This document shows positions 43,162 to 52,036 of a stretch of 64,000 nucleotides of DNA, in pieces. Source of the stretch: Pyrobaculum oguniense TE7 (GTDB lineage: Archaea; Thermoproteota; Thermoprotei; Thermoproteales; Thermoproteaceae); assembly GCA_000247545.1 (NCBI GenBank), contig CP003316.1, forward strand, positions 281,233 to 345,232. Direction: 5' to 3'. The position numbers were made by a program, and so were the translations under genes. The notes under the pieces are model-generated. The model ran no database searches and was not told the origin of the DNA. It was given only the letters and a program-made list of their open reading frames with translations. The first letter of the stretch is position 1. Every line of letters starts with the position of its first letter.

Positions 43162-43560
43162 ATGTCGACGAAATTTGTCGAGGTGGGAGAGCTAAAAGAA
43201 GGCTCGTACGTAGTCATAGATGGAGAGCCTTGCAGGGTTGTAGAAATAGAGAAGTCGAAGACGGGTAAACACGGTAGCGCAAAGGCGAGGATTGTAGCTG
43301 TAGGCATGTTTGACGGCGGCAAGAGGACGTTGAGCCTCCCCGTTGATGCCCAAATAGAGGTCCCGATTATTGAAAAGTTCACAGCGCAGATATTGTCAAT
43401 TTCTGGAGACGTCATCCAGCTAATGGATATGAGGGACTACAAGACAATCGAGGTACCCATGAAATACGTGGAGGAGGAGGCCAAGGGGAGGTTGGCGCCG
43501 GGTAGCGAGGTTGAGGTTTGGCAAATCTTAGACAGGTACAAAATCGTGAGGGTTAAGTAG
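43162..43560 (+). CDS. Translation factor aIF5A (hypusine-containing)
   Basis: 132 aa. The hypusine loop [13 protein letters not shown] places K36 as the modified lysine. The N-terminal SH3-like domain ([20 protein letters not shown]) is followed by a C-terminal OB domain. It promotes peptide-bond formation at stalled sites. TATA-like aaatttatatat is about 24 nt upstream. Confidence 0.96.
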   Translation: MSTKFVEVGELKEGSYVVIDGEPCRVVEIEKSKTGKHGSAKARIVAVGMFDGGKRTLSLPVDAQIEVPIIEKFTAQILSISGDVIQLMDMRDYKTIEVPMKYVEEEAKGRLAPGSEVEVWQILDRYKIVRVK

Positions 43561-44148
43561 TTACTGCGCCGTCGCAGGTGGGGGAGAGGCAAAAAGATAG
43601 TACGGGTCTTCACCCGCTATTTCTCTAAGAACCCTGTCAGTAATCAGCTCTATGATGTCTATCCCAGTTCTCTGTTTTACATCTTCGTAGGATGTGAATT
43701 GTCTTTTCTTTCTCTCTTCTAGAATTTCTTGGACCTTCTTCTTGCCAACCCCTCTTAGGAGCTCAAGGCTGTGTAGCTTTAATGTGATAGGCCCAGCTTC
43801 GTTGAGCCACTTCACAAATCTCTGTTCCTGTTGTTCTACTATCTTCCTCACAACTGATTTGAGGTTTTCTCGGCCCTGGGGCTGAAGATCTTCGTATCGG
43901 ATCCTCCTCACTATCTTGTCTACTTTGTCCCTAGCCCCCTGACCCACATATACTTTTTCGCCTATTTCCACGCTTACGCCCTTTTTCAGAGTGACTTCTA
44001 AGAGTGTGAAGTGGAGCTCTCCAACTAGGTGGGCGTAGGAAACGTCGTGAGGAAATTCTCTTCTTATTTTTGGAGGAAGCTTATACACGGCTACTTCAGG
44101 CGGCAAAATGTCTACTACGTATGCGTATTCTTCTCTTCTTCCTTTCAT
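43561..44148 (-). CDS. DUF655 nucleic acid-binding protein
   Basis: 195 aa. It matches the archaeal DUF655 family: EEYAYVVDILPPE at the start, a middle OB-like segment (GEKVYVGQGARDKVDKI), and a C-terminal helix-hairpin-helix region (HSLELLRGVGKKKVQEILEERKKR). It is likely a nucleic acid-binding protein of unknown role. The start overlaps the RpoF stop by 4 bases, a conserved pairing. Confidence 0.88.
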   Translation of the reverse strand: MKGRREEYAYVVDILPPEVAVYKLPPKIRREFPHDVSYAHLVGELHFTLLEVTLKKGVSVEIGEKVYVGQGARDKVDKIVRRIRYEDLQPQGRENLKSVVRKIVEQQEQRFVKWLNEAGPITLKLHSLELLRGVGKKKVQEILEERKKRQFTSYEDVKQRTGIDIIELITDRVLREIAGEDPYYLFASPPPATAQ

Positions 44149-44480
44149 TGCCCCGTCAGAACTTTGAGTATTTCCTTCAGTTCGCCTTCTGAGTACTCTC
44201 TTCTTTCAAGATAGGAAAGAACCGTGCGCAGTTCATCTATATTGTCTATGCGGAGATTTGCCAACTGTATCGCGGTTATCCGAGTAAATCCAAATTTTTC
44301 AACTAATTGCTTAACAATGTTTTCAGCTTCCTCAGGCGTCCTAACAGCGACCTTTTCAAGGTAGTCTAGAGTTTTTCGTTGCTCCTCTGTCAGCTGGGTA
44401 GTTGACGCAAGTTCCCTCAGTATCGCCAAAGCCTTCGCATTGGTGAGTTCTTCTGACTTCCTTATCCGCTTCACGCCCAC
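44145..44480 (-). CDS. rpoF: RNA polymerase subunit F (Rpo4/Rpb4)
   Basis: 111 aa with the helical HRDC-like core TPEEAENIVKQLVEKFGFTRITAIQLANLR followed by LSYLERREYSEGELKEIL. It forms the stalk with subunit E. In many archaea the order is L21e-rpoF-DUF655 on one strand; here L21e is divergent from rpoF. Confidence 0.92.
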   Translation of the reverse strand: MGVKRIRKSEELTNAKALAILRELASTTQLTEEQRKTLDYLEKVAVRTPEEAENIVKQLVEKFGFTRITAIQLANLRIDNIDELRTVLSYLERREYSEGELKEILKVLTGQ

Positions 44481-44564
44481 TTAGAGATATCTAGCTAATG
44501 TTTATATCTTATACGCTCTGGAAAACCGCTTAAGTTTTAAAATATTGAAAATTTGCGAGGATTC

Positions 44565-44867
44565 ATGGTCAAGAGAACTCATGGCTACCGCTACAAATCA
44601 CGAAAACTCTTGAGCAAAAAGCCAAGAGAAAGGGGTGTGCCAGGTCTTTCTAGGCTGTTGTACGAGTATAAGCCAGGCGACAAGGTTGTGATTGACGTCG
44701 ACCCTACTTTCGTCTCCACTGCGCCCCACCGACGCTACCAGGGCAAGGTAGGCGTAGTCATAGGGACGCGGGGAAAAGCGTATGTAATCGAGACATATAT
44801 AGGTGATAAGAAGAAAATTATAATAACTACGCCGGAGCACTTGAAGCCGTTTCAGGGAGGGAGCTGA
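44565..44867 (+). CDS. rpl21e: Ribosomal protein L21e
   Basis: 100 aa from ATG 44565: VKRTHGYRYKSRKLLSKKPRERG, GDKVVIDVDPTFV, and PHRRYQGKVGVVIGTRGKAYVI, the L21e pattern. TATA-like gttttaaaat is about 25 nt upstream. The stop region overlaps the convergent GPN GTPase gene by 16 bases. Confidence 0.96.
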   Translation: MVKRTHGYRYKSRKLLSKKPRERGVPGLSRLLYEYKPGDKVVIDVDPTFVSTAPHRRYQGKVGVVIGTRGKAYVIETYIGDKKKIIITTPEHLKPFQGGS

Positions 44868-45601
44868 GCGTCTTCTCCTCCAGTGTAGTGGATTTGTAGC
44901 TGGTAGTAGAGCTTGTCTAGCCCTTCTCCAGTCTTTGCAGATACGAAGATAGGCTCTACAAATCCTCCCATATTTGCTACCGATCTCAGAATCTCCTTCT
45001 CGTAGTTGGGAAGATCCATAGACTCTAGGAGCGTTTCGGGATCTTCAGTCCAGTTTATGATGTTTGCCTGTGTCTCTTCCGTTATTAAATCAGCTTTATT
45101 CACCACAAGAATCTGTGGCTTCTTGAACCTAATTCTACTAGAGAGGGCCAGCAACATGGTCGTGGCGAAGCCGTCGACGCTCTGTACATATACGGCATCT
45201 GAGACGTATACAACAAGCGTGTGCACGTCGGACAACTTCTGTATCAAATAGGCGCCGCTTTGCCTAAAGGCGAATAGCTCCATCTGTCCTGGCGTGTCTA
45301 TCAAGTAGATAGGCGCGCCGACCACCTCCATTTCCTCCTTTATTCTCTCCGCCTCAGTCACTACCATGTCAACGGCGGCAATTATCGACGCATTGGGGCC
45401 TAGCTTGTACTGCTTCATCACCTTCCTGGCGCTTATCCTGTCCCTTATGTCTATGTCGGGCACATAGGGGAGATATTCAGCGGCTGGGTCCAAGTTGATG
45501 ATTCCTACGTCGAGGCCTTGTTCCTCCATCCAATTGGACAAAGCCGACACTAACGAGGACTTCCCCGAGCCGGCTGTGCCAATAAAGAAAATAGTATACA
45601 T
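44852..45601 (-). CDS. GPN-loop GTPase
   Basis: 249 aa. Walker A GTAGSGKSSL, the family-defining GPN insert KLGPNASI, DTPGQMELFAFRQSG and VNKADL. Eukaryotic GPN proteins assemble or import RNA polymerase II; the archaeal function is less clear. The start directly abuts the SRP19 gene stop, so S8e, SRP19 and this gene form an operon. Confidence 0.95.
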   Translation of the reverse strand: MYTIFFIGTAGSGKSSLVSALSNWMEEQGLDVGIINLDPAAEYLPYVPDIDIRDRISARKVMKQYKLGPNASIIAAVDMVVTEAERIKEEMEVVGAPIYLIDTPGQMELFAFRQSGAYLIQKLSDVHTLVVYVSDAVYVQSVDGFATTMLLALSSRIRFKKPQILVVNKADLITEETQANIINWTEDPETLLESMDLPNYEKEILRSVANMGGFVEPIFVSAKTGEGLDKLYYQLQIHYTGGEDAQLPP

Positions 45602-45892
45602 TTAACCCCGTATCTGTTTTATCTTCTCAGCCACCTTTGCGGCGATGATGCGCATTTTTTCACCAGTCTTCACAACGACGTAACCCTGAGCCCTATCGTC
45701 GTACCAGAGGGGGGGATACTTCTTGTCGGGATACACCTCGTATTTATATCCCAGCGCCTCTAATGCCTTAACCATTTCCTGCAGAGTAGGCTTGCTAACA
45801 GCCTGGCTTCTTGGAAGTATCCTCCCTCTAGACCTAGGCACCGTCGAGTCGATATAGACAAGCCAGAGCGTCCTCCCCCCTCTTTTCTTCAT
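45602..45892 (-). CDS. srp19: Signal recognition particle 19 kDa protein
   Basis: 96 aa. SRP19 hallmarks [28 protein letters not shown] and [12 protein letters not shown]. It binds 7S RNA and primes SRP54 binding. The start overlaps the S8e stop by 4 bases. Confidence 0.95.
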   Translation of the reverse strand: MKKRGGRTLWLVYIDSTVPRSRGRILPRSQAVSKPTLQEMVKALEALGYKYEVYPDKKYPPLWYDDRAQGYVVVKTGEKMRIIAAKVAEKIKQIRG

Positions 45893-46284
45893 TCGATAAG
45901 TATGGCGTTGATAACGCCGTGTTGCCCAGGTTGCGACGTGATAACCGCCTTGCCCACCTCTGTCCGGATCACAGCGCCTTTGACCATGTAATTACGCCGG
46001 GCGAAGTCGGGGTTGGCCGGAGTTTCTACTATAGACAATATCTTGGCCTTTACGTATCGCTTCTCTTTTGGGATGTAGACATTAGCGTACTTAGCCTCTC
46101 TCAACCTCACCTTTATATTCCCTCCTCTTACCCTCTCCACAAATCTAACATCCTCCTCTCCCAGCTTAGGGATCTGAGGTGGACCGCCGCCAAGCGCCTT
46201 TTTCTTTGTCCTTCTAACCTTTCTCTTCTTTCCGCCAGATGGTTTTTTAAGGTCGCCCCCCTTGTAATAAGCGCCTAGCTTCAC
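45889..46284 (-). CDS. rps8e: Ribosomal protein S8e
   Basis: 131 aa. [29 protein letters not shown] at the start and the body [22 protein letters not shown] match S8e. TATA-like gtatttaaat about 22 nt upstream on the minus strand (46301-46312). Divergent from gar1. Confidence 0.95.
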   Translation of the reverse strand: MKLGAYYKGGDLKKPSGGKKRKVRRTKKKALGGGPPQIPKLGEEDVRFVERVRGGNIKVRLREAKYANVYIPKEKRYVKAKILSIVETPANPDFARRNYMVKGAVIRTEVGKAVITSQPGQHGVINAILIE

Positions 46285-46322
46285 AGCTTAGCATAACACT
46301 AGGGGTATTTAAATTCTCGCCG

Positions 46323-46335
46323 CTTGTATTACAAG
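46323..46335. promoter_or_regulatory. 13-bp palindrome between divergent promoters
   Basis: CTTGTA-T-TACAAG is a perfect 6-bp inverted repeat placed between the S8e TATA box (46301-46312, minus) and the Gar1 TATA box (about 46352-46363, plus). The position would let a dimeric protein affect both ribosome-biogenesis promoters. This is suggestive only. Confidence 0.3.
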
Positions 46336-46382
46336 GGTATTGGGGGAACAACTCTTATTAAATTAGGGGCAATAGTGATTTA

Positions 46383-46628
46383 ATGAAGCGTATTGGTCTT
46401 GCTCTTCACTACTCCCGTATGGGGAACCTCGTCATAAAACTCGCCGAGGTTCCCCCCCTGTATATAAATGTCTACACATATACGATGAAAAAAGTGGGAA
46501 CCCTATACGACGTCATTGGTAATGTGAAAAATCCCTACGGCTTAGTTAAGCCAGTTGAGCGCAACGATTCCATAATTGGACAACCTCTCTACGTAAAGGT
46601 ACAGGACATGCAGAAAAAGAGGAGATGA
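46383..46628 (+). CDS. gar1: H/ACA ribonucleoprotein Gar1-like
   Basis: 81 aa, a beta-barrel protein with VGTLYDVIGNVKNPYGLVKP and GQPLYVKVQD, the archaeal Gar1 pattern. It binds Cbf5 in pseudouridylation RNPs; Nop10 is also in the window. The stop overlaps the TFB start by 4 bases, the common gar1-tfb pair. TATA-like ttattaaatt is about 25 nt upstream. Confidence 0.9.
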   Translation: MKRIGLALHYSRMGNLVIKLAEVPPLYINVYTYTMKKVGTLYDVIGNVKNPYGLVKPVERNDSIIGQPLYVKVQDMQKKRR

Positions 46629-47521
46629 CGCGCAGACTTATTTTTGAGATAGAAGAACAGGTGTGCCCAGTATGTGGCTCTAAGGGAGAAATTACAATAG
46701 ACCACGAACGGGGGCAGGTTGTTTGTAGAGCCTGCGGTACAGTAATTAGAGAGGGGATTGCAGACTTAGGCCCCGAGTGGAGAAAACCGGAGTCCTCTAG
46801 GGCCTATTCCGGGCCAATGGGAGCCTCTATAGGGGATATAGAATATGGAAATGTAAAAATTACAGACAAGCTAAAGGCTCTGAGCCTTAAGAAGTTCTCC
46901 CGGCCCATTTCCACCCCTCTTGAAAGAGTGGAGTCGGAAATTAGAGAGTTCCTAGAATCTGCCAAGGAAAAGCTTAACATCCCTAAGACGGTTGTAGAGG
47001 AAACGGTTATTCTATATAAGAAACTCTACGACGCAGGTTATAGGGCGCCGCGGCTCGAGAGCTACGCAGCTGTTCTGTACTTCACCTTAAAAAGACACAG
47101 CATACCCTCTGTTACGTTGAAAAAAATTGTGGAGGGCCTAGGGATAGAGCGCTCGTCGTTCATCTCGGCATATATGGAGCTTATGAAAGTGGCTAACCAG
47201 CTGGGAATTAAGCCGCCGCGGGTAGATCCCAAGGTCTATATACCGAAGATAGTCTCGGCGCTGGGGCTCGGCGACGAGAAGTCGGCAGAGGTCCAGCGGA
47301 TTGCCGTGGATATTTTGAGGTACATTACGTCAATACCCCGTATTAAGAATGGTAGGAAGCCCCAGGTGCTGGCCGCGGCTGCCGTGTTTTTCGCTTGTTA
47401 CATAGCCGGCGTGGAGATCACACAGAAGGAGGTGGCAAAAGCTGCTGACTCCACAGAGGGTCCTGTGCGGGAGCTGTTGAAAGATCTCTCAAATGTTCTC
47501 TACATCGAGATTACTGTGTAA
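46625..47521 (+). CDS. tfb: Transcription initiation factor TFB
   Basis: 298 aa. The N-terminal zinc ribbon CPVCGSKGEI...VCRACGTV, the B-reader/linker DLGPEWRKPES, and two cyclin-like repeats (YAAVLYFTLKRH, VLAAAAVFFACYIAG with the recognition helix ITQKEVAKAA). It recruits RNA polymerase to TATA/BRE promoters. Start ATG overlapping gar1. Followed by a TFE-beta-like gene. Confidence 0.96.
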   Translation: MTRRLIFEIEEQVCPVCGSKGEITIDHERGQVVCRACGTVIREGIADLGPEWRKPESSRAYSGPMGASIGDIEYGNVKITDKLKALSLKKFSRPISTPLERVESEIREFLESAKEKLNIPKTVVEETVILYKKLYDAGYRAPRLESYAAVLYFTLKRHSIPSVTLKKIVEGLGIERSSFISAYMELMKVANQLGIKPPRVDPKVYIPKIVSALGLGDEKSAEVQRIAVDILRYITSIPRIKNGRKPQVLAAAAVFFACYIAGVEITQKEVAKAADSTEGPVRELLKDLSNVLYIEITV

Positions 47522-47548
47522 TTTATAAAGTTCGACAAATCAAATTTC

Positions 47549-47989
47549 GTGGCCGCTCAGGAATATAATGAGGAGTCTGACGTACTGACAGAGGTGGAGA
47601 TCCAGATACTTCAAGGTCTCGAAAGGCTGGGGGGGAGCTACCAGCAACGCAACTTGTGGAAATACATCGGCATTGACAGCAAGACCGGGCTCCCCATCTT
47701 GGCGCGGCTAGAGAAAAGGGGGTTAATCGTGAGGGAGAGGGTAGGGGGAAATAAAAGAGGCATGTATATTATTAGGCTTACCGATAAGGCGTATAAGATA
47801 TTGAGCAAAATACATGAGGAGGCTGTCGAGACTTTTGTCTTGAATATCGACGCCTTGCCGGACGAGATGAGGCTTCTTCTCACAAGCCCTTGCACATTTT
47901 GCCCATACTCGGACAAATGCGGCGTAGGGTTTATAGCGCCGCACTCCTGTGAACTTCTTGCCAGGTGGGTACGCCAGGTTGATATATGA
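47549..47989 (+). CDS. Winged-helix iron-sulfur-type protein, candidate TFE-beta (RPC34/39-like)
   Basis: 146 aa. The N-terminal winged helix (VLTEVEIQILQGLERLGGS, ILARLEKRGLIVRERV) is followed by a C-terminal four-cysteine cluster C115-x2-C118-x5-C124-x9-C134 (CTFCPYSDKCG...SC). A winged helix plus four-cysteine [4Fe-4S] domain in about 140-150 aa is the architecture of crenarchaeal TFE-beta, the RPC39 homologue that works with TFE-alpha and TFB in initiation. The location right after tfb supports this. It might instead be another FeS winged-helix regulator. GTG start, TATA-like tttataaag about 24 nt upstream. Confidence 0.68.
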   Translation: MAAQEYNEESDVLTEVEIQILQGLERLGGSYQQRNLWKYIGIDSKTGLPILARLEKRGLIVRERVGGNKRGMYIIRLTDKAYKILSKIHEEAVETFVLNIDALPDEMRLLLTSPCTFCPYSDKCGVGFIAPHSCELLARWVRQVDI

Positions 47990-48549
47990 ACCTCGTCAGA
48001 TCTTTTATCGCAGTAGACCTCGACGCCCCAGACGTCGTGAAGAGAATCGAGGAGGTTCAACGCGAGGTGGTGAGACTCGGCTTAGACATAAAGCTCGTGG
48101 AGAGGGAAAACCTGCACATAACTCTCCGCTTCCTTGGGGAAATCCCTCAGCAGAGGGTTAACGATGTGATACGCGCGTTGTCCACGGTTAAGTTCGCCAA
48201 GTTTGAGATGAGGCTCGCAGACCTCGGCGTCTTCCCCGATTTGTCGAGGCCGCGGGTTTTGTGGGTAGGCGTATCCCAAGGCGCGGAGGCGCTGGCCAAC
48301 TTAGCAAATGCGGTGAGGGCGGCTGTGGATAAGTATGCAGAACACGAGGAGGAGAGAGAATTCACGCCGCATTTGACCATCGGCCGGATTAAGAGTAGTA
48401 GAAATGTAGACCGGCTCGGGGATTTGATACGCCGCTACAAGGGAGTAGAGTTCGGCGTAGTAGTCGTTGACAAGGTGAAGTTAAAAAGGTCGGTGCTTAC
48501 GCCGAGGGGACCTATTTATAGCGACCTATTTGTTGTTCCACTTACGTGA
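47986..48549 (+). CDS. thpR: RNA 2',3'-cyclic phosphodiesterase (2'-5' RNA ligase family)
   Basis: 187 aa. The two HxT[x] motifs, HITLRF (about 44-49) and HLTIGR (about 126-131), define the 2H phosphoesterase active site, and the N-terminus RSFIAVDLD is typical of ThpR. It opens cyclic phosphates or ligates tRNA halves in vitro. It overlaps the preceding gene by 4 bases (ATGA) and overlaps cca downstream, consistent with a tRNA-processing cluster. Confidence 0.94.
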   Translation: MNLVRSFIAVDLDAPDVVKRIEEVQREVVRLGLDIKLVERENLHITLRFLGEIPQQRVNDVIRALSTVKFAKFEMRLADLGVFPDLSRPRVLWVGVSQGAEALANLANAVRAAVDKYAEHEEEREFTPHLTIGRIKSSRNVDRLGDLIRRYKGVEFGVVVVDKVKLKRSVLTPRGPIYSDLFVVPLT

Positions 48550-49802
48550 CTCTTGAGGAAGTTCTTAAAGAGGCGGCTAGGTTAGTAACACCAAGCGAGG
48601 AGGAGGAGAGGATAGTGAAAGAGATTTCGCAAAGCGTAAAAGAACTGGTGTCTCAGATAATTCGCGAAGAGGGTGTCAACGCGGAGGTTGAGGTGTATGG
48701 ATCCAGCGCAAGGGGCACGTGGCTACCGGGACAACGCGATATCGATGTGTTCGTCGTGATGTCGGATAGGGGGAGAAGTCCTGAGGATGTGGTTAGGCTA
48801 CTTACTAGGCGTTTCTCAGAGCTTGGCTTGGACTGGACGTTGAGATACGCGCAACACCCATACGTCACGCTACACGTAAGAAGCTACGAGGTCGATATTG
48901 TTCCTTGTTATAAAATCCAGCCGGGTGAGAGGCCGGTGACCGCCGCAGATAGGTCGCCGCTTCATCACAAGTTTCTTGTAGAAAGGTTGAAGCCAGAACA
49001 AGCACTTGAGGTCAGACTCCTTAAGCGGTTTCTGCAGACTATAGGGGTGTACGGCGCCGAGGTCAAAGTGGAAGGTTTTTCGGGCTACCTTTCTGAACTT
49101 CTCGTGGCGTACTACGGCTCTTTTATAAACGTTCTTAAAGCCGCTACTAGTTGGAGGCCGTACCGCACCTATATTTCTTTCTACGAGAGTAAGGCAAAGT
49201 TCAAAGCGCCTCTTATCGTGCTGGATCCGGTTGATCCGAACAGAAACGCCGCAGCGGCGGTGTCGCTGACTTCTATGTCTATATTTATTTTGGCGGCAAG
49301 GAGATTTTTGAAAAGGCCCTCGTTGTCATATTTCCGCCAAGAGCAAGGCGACTTGGTAGAGGGCGTTAATAGAGTTGAGGTGGTATATCCCTATCCCAAT
49401 GAGCCGCCGGATGTGGTTTGGGGCAGGTTTAAGAGACTAGGCCGGGCTTTGGCCTCGTGGCTTAGGGAATGTGGGTTCAGAGTTATGAGGTGGGGGGTAG
49501 AAAGCGACGAGCGGACTTACGTCTCCCTCATATACGTCATAGAGCAGACCCAGCTTGCGCCTTACGTCATACACAGGGGGCCGCCTGTGTACGACGAAGC
49601 TGTCGATAAATTTATTGAGAAATACCTCGGTAGTGACGTAGTAGGCCCCTTCGTACAAGGGACAAGAGTCTACGTAATTAAGAGGAGGCGGTATACGGAG
49701 ATTACGGAGTGTATATCCGCGAGGTTGGGCAAGGGAGATTACAATATAAGGGTTAACCTGTACAGCGGCGAGCTAGTAAGAAAAAATCCTTGGATTACAT
49801 AA
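48546..49802 (+). CDS. cca: CCA-adding tRNA nucleotidyltransferase (archaeal class I)
   Basis: 418 aa. The nucleotidyltransferase signature VYGSSARGTWLPGQRDIDVFVV (G-S then DxD) is near residues 55-75, followed by LHVRSYEVDIVPCY and the LRLLKRFLQ-type helical domain typical of archaeal CCA enzymes. It adds CCA to tRNA 3' ends, which matches the two tRNA-Ser genes here that do not encode CCA. GTG start overlapping thpR. Confidence 0.96.
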   Translation: MTLEEVLKEAARLVTPSEEEERIVKEISQSVKELVSQIIREEGVNAEVEVYGSSARGTWLPGQRDIDVFVVMSDRGRSPEDVVRLLTRRFSELGLDWTLRYAQHPYVTLHVRSYEVDIVPCYKIQPGERPVTAADRSPLHHKFLVERLKPEQALEVRLLKRFLQTIGVYGAEVKVEGFSGYLSELLVAYYGSFINVLKAATSWRPYRTYISFYESKAKFKAPLIVLDPVDPNRNAAAAVSLTSMSIFILAARRFLKRPSLSYFRQEQGDLVEGVNRVEVVYPYPNEPPDVVWGRFKRLGRALASWLRECGFRVMRWGVESDERTYVSLIYVIEQTQLAPYVIHRGPPVYDEAVDKFIEKYLGSDVVGPFVQGTRVYVIKRRRYTEITECISARLGKGDYNIRVNLYSGELVRKNPWIT

Positions 49803-49838
49803 GCGTTGTGTTTATATACTTAGACGGGTGAAAAAGGC

Positions 49839-50258
49839 ATGGATATACTTACTGCAAAGACATATGACGACGCTAGGCAGTTCCTGTCGGATTTAGATAG
49901 GCAGATAAAGGAGCTGGAAAGCTTAGTCAAGACCGTTGGCGAAGAAGTAGAGAAGATAAAGCCATCCTTGGAGAGGTATAGGAGACTTCAGGAGCTATTG
50001 AAAAGATTCAGCAGTGAGAGCCCCGAGAGGAGTGCTCCGATTGAGATAACTGGGTTGCAGTTGTTTATTGACCCGAATCCCATGGTGAGACACGAGATCC
50101 TAGAAGAGTCATATAAGCATATGGTTGATCTACTTACTGTGTTAAAGAAGGTGAGAGAGGTGGCGCAGTCTATTATACAGGAAGGCGGCTTAGAACAACT
50201 GAAAGTAACTGTGCAGTATAAAAACGGAGTGCCTGTAAAGCTTATCGTAACTGGCTAA
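49839..50258 (+). CDS. Uncharacterised coiled-coil protein
   Basis: 139 aa, not recognised. Residues about 15-60 form a heptad coiled coil (LSDLDRQIKELESLVKTVG, EVEKIKPSLERYRRLQELL), followed by an alpha/beta segment and a C-terminal strand QLKVTVQYKNGVPVKLIV. It may oligomerise. TATA-like gtttatatac is 24 nt upstream of the ATG. The stop overlaps the opposite DUF89 gene by 17 bases. Confidence 0.65.
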   Translation: MDILTAKTYDDARQFLSDLDRQIKELESLVKTVGEEVEKIKPSLERYRRLQELLKRFSSESPERSAPIEITGLQLFIDPNPMVRHEILEESYKHMVDLLTVLKKVREVAQSIIQEGGLEQLKVTVQYKNGVPVKLIVTG

Positions 50259-51036
50259 TAGCCTTCGCCGTTTGGCCGCTTATAATAATAGGCGCGTTTC
50301 TTGGCACTGAAAATACTCTTGACAAAACGTCGCACTTAGCTCTGAACAGGAGCAAGGCAGGTGCCTCCCCCCATTCTAGGTATGCCTCTAGGTTTGCTAT
50401 TCCTTTTGCTAGAATAAAACCGTCCCTTATCCACCTAACTGGTGATATATTGCCCGGCGTCGTGACCACCCTATACGTCGATATATCTTTCTCAATTATG
50501 TCGATTTCATACGGCTGAGCTCTCACTACAAACGTGGACTTAACTCCGTTCCTCTCAAGGGCCTCCGCCACGACGAGGTCTACCTGGGCCTCTCCTGCGT
50601 TGTCCAAGACGTAGTATACGCTATTAGGCAACTCTACCCGCTCCTCTATAGAGGGGGGGTCCCAGACGGCTTCTTCCAGCTTCTTTGGCCTGTAACCCAA
50701 CACGCTAGTGTCCACAATGTTAGCCGCCGCGGCAATCCTCAGTGCCATTACTATGTCCCAAGAAGCTTGCTCAAGCCTCATCCTCACAGCCTCGGCTACT
50801 CTCTTCCCTATGGCGATGAGCTTTGTCTTGTAATCCCTGTACGGGTCGTCGTCGCCTACAAGCTTCGCAACTATCCTGAAACTAGTGGAAAAAGCCTCGC
50901 TTCTGCTCTGTAGCCTCAGCAACTTGGACAACTCGCTTAGAATTTCCGGTAACTTGTCAGGTCTATTCAGCCTAATTAAGTCCCCGGTTCTCGAAGTTAT
51001 GATACACAGCTTGCAACTAGCCTCGTCCAGCCACAT
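50242..51036 (-). CDS. DUF89/ARMT1-like metal-dependent phosphatase
   Basis: 264 aa. CKLCIITSR near the N-terminus, the DNAGE motif (YYVLDNAGEAQVDL), a later KGIANLEAYLEW and AKCDVLSRVF are the DUF89 signatures with the metal-binding D/N cluster. Relatives hydrolyse small phosphomonoesters and are viewed as damage-control phosphatases. Here the gene is third in an operon after SerA and a class V aminotransferase (20-base overlap), so a phosphoserine phosphatase role is possible. That step is an inference. Confidence 0.8.
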   Translation of the reverse strand: MWLDEASCKLCIITSRTGDLIRLNRPDKLPEILSELSKLLRLQSRSEAFSTSFRIVAKLVGDDDPYRDYKTKLIAIGKRVAEAVRMRLEQASWDIVMALRIAAAANIVDTSVLGYRPKKLEEAVWDPPSIEERVELPNSVYYVLDNAGEAQVDLVVAEALERNGVKSTFVVRAQPYEIDIIEKDISTYRVVTTPGNISPVRWIRDGFILAKGIANLEAYLEWGEAPALLLFRAKCDVLSRVFSVPRNAPIIISGQTAKAISQLR

Positions 51037-52036
51037 CGTTGAGAACCTCGGCCACAGCTTTTAAGTCATTCATAGTTATGTCGCCCATAACGCCTATTCT
51101 GATAGATCTGTCTCTATACTTGTACATTCCCCCAGCGATGACGTATCCCGCCTCTCGCAATTTGGCTATTGCCTCTTTTGGTTTTTCGCACAGAAAAGCC
51201 GTAACCGTTACGCTTCTCACGTCGGGAGGCGGTATTGGGTTCAGCCGCACTGCTGAGTACAGATACTCGACTCTTTCTCGGTGTGTATCCGTGTACTTCT
51301 TGCCTAGCTCCAGTATATAGCTCAGCGATACGTCTAGCGCATAGAGCACAGAGATCGGCGGGGTGTACGGCGTCTCTAGATGCTCAAGAGTTTTTACAAA
51401 CTTCCGGAGATCCATAGACGGCGGCACTCCGCCAGAGGCTCTGGGCTGAACGCCAATGTATAGGATCGAGGCACCAGGCGGGGCCAAAAGCGCCTTGTGA
51501 GATGCGGTGGCCACTACGTCGACCTCGGGGGGCAAAGGCTCCGCGGGGAATCCCGACACGCTGTCCACAAGGAGCAAAACGCCATACGCCTTGGTTATAT
51601 CAACTAGCCTCTTGAGGTTTTTGTAAGCAATGCCGGTGCTTGTCTCGTTGTGTACTAAAAGCACTGCCTTAATTGTGCTGTCCCTGCGCAGTATGTCCTC
51701 CACCTCATCCGGCTGAGGCGGCAAGTCCCTCTCTAGCTCCACCACATCGGCGCCTCTTATCCTCGCACTTTCCACAGCCCTTTTGCCAAATTCGCCGTAT
51801 ATTATGGCTAATATCCTTTCTCCTGGGTTTACATAGTTGTAAATCATAGTATCTACAGCCAATGTGCCTGTGCCAGGCATTACGATGCTAGTGGCTGAAT
51901 ACAGCGCCTGTAGCTTATCCAGCACCGATTTAAAGAGCTGTCTAAACTCGTCGCCTCTGTGAAACGGGGGTTGTCTCGCCATTGCGTCTACCACAGGTTT
52001 TGGAAGCTGCACCGGACCTGGGGTGAGGTACTTCAT
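51017..52036 (-). CDS. Class V aminotransferase (serine/alanine-glyoxylate or phosphoserine type)
   Basis: 339 aa. PLP-lysine motif VDVVATASHKALLAPPG (K about 187), upstream VMPGTGTLAVDTMIYNYVNPGERILAI and HNETSTGIAYKN, and the N-terminus YLTPGPVQLPKPVVDAM, typical of alanine-glyoxylate/serine-pyruvate enzymes. Such proteins serve as phosphoserine aminotransferase in several archaea. The start overlaps the SerA stop by 4 bases (ATGA), which favours a serine pathway role. Confidence 0.9.
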   Translation of the reverse strand: MKYLTPGPVQLPKPVVDAMARQPPFHRGDEFRQLFKSVLDKLQALYSATSIVMPGTGTLAVDTMIYNYVNPGERILAIIYGEFGKRAVESARIRGADVVELERDLPPQPDEVEDILRRDSTIKAVLLVHNETSTGIAYKNLKRLVDITKAYGVLLLVDSVSGFPAEPLPPEVDVVATASHKALLAPPGASILYIGVQPRASGGVPPSMDLRKFVKTLEHLETPYTPPISVLYALDVSLSYILELGKKYTDTHRERVEYLYSAVRLNPIPPPDVRSVTVTAFLCEKPKEAIAKLREAGYVIAGGMYKYRDRSIRIGVMGDITMNDLKAVAEVLNDVAGRG

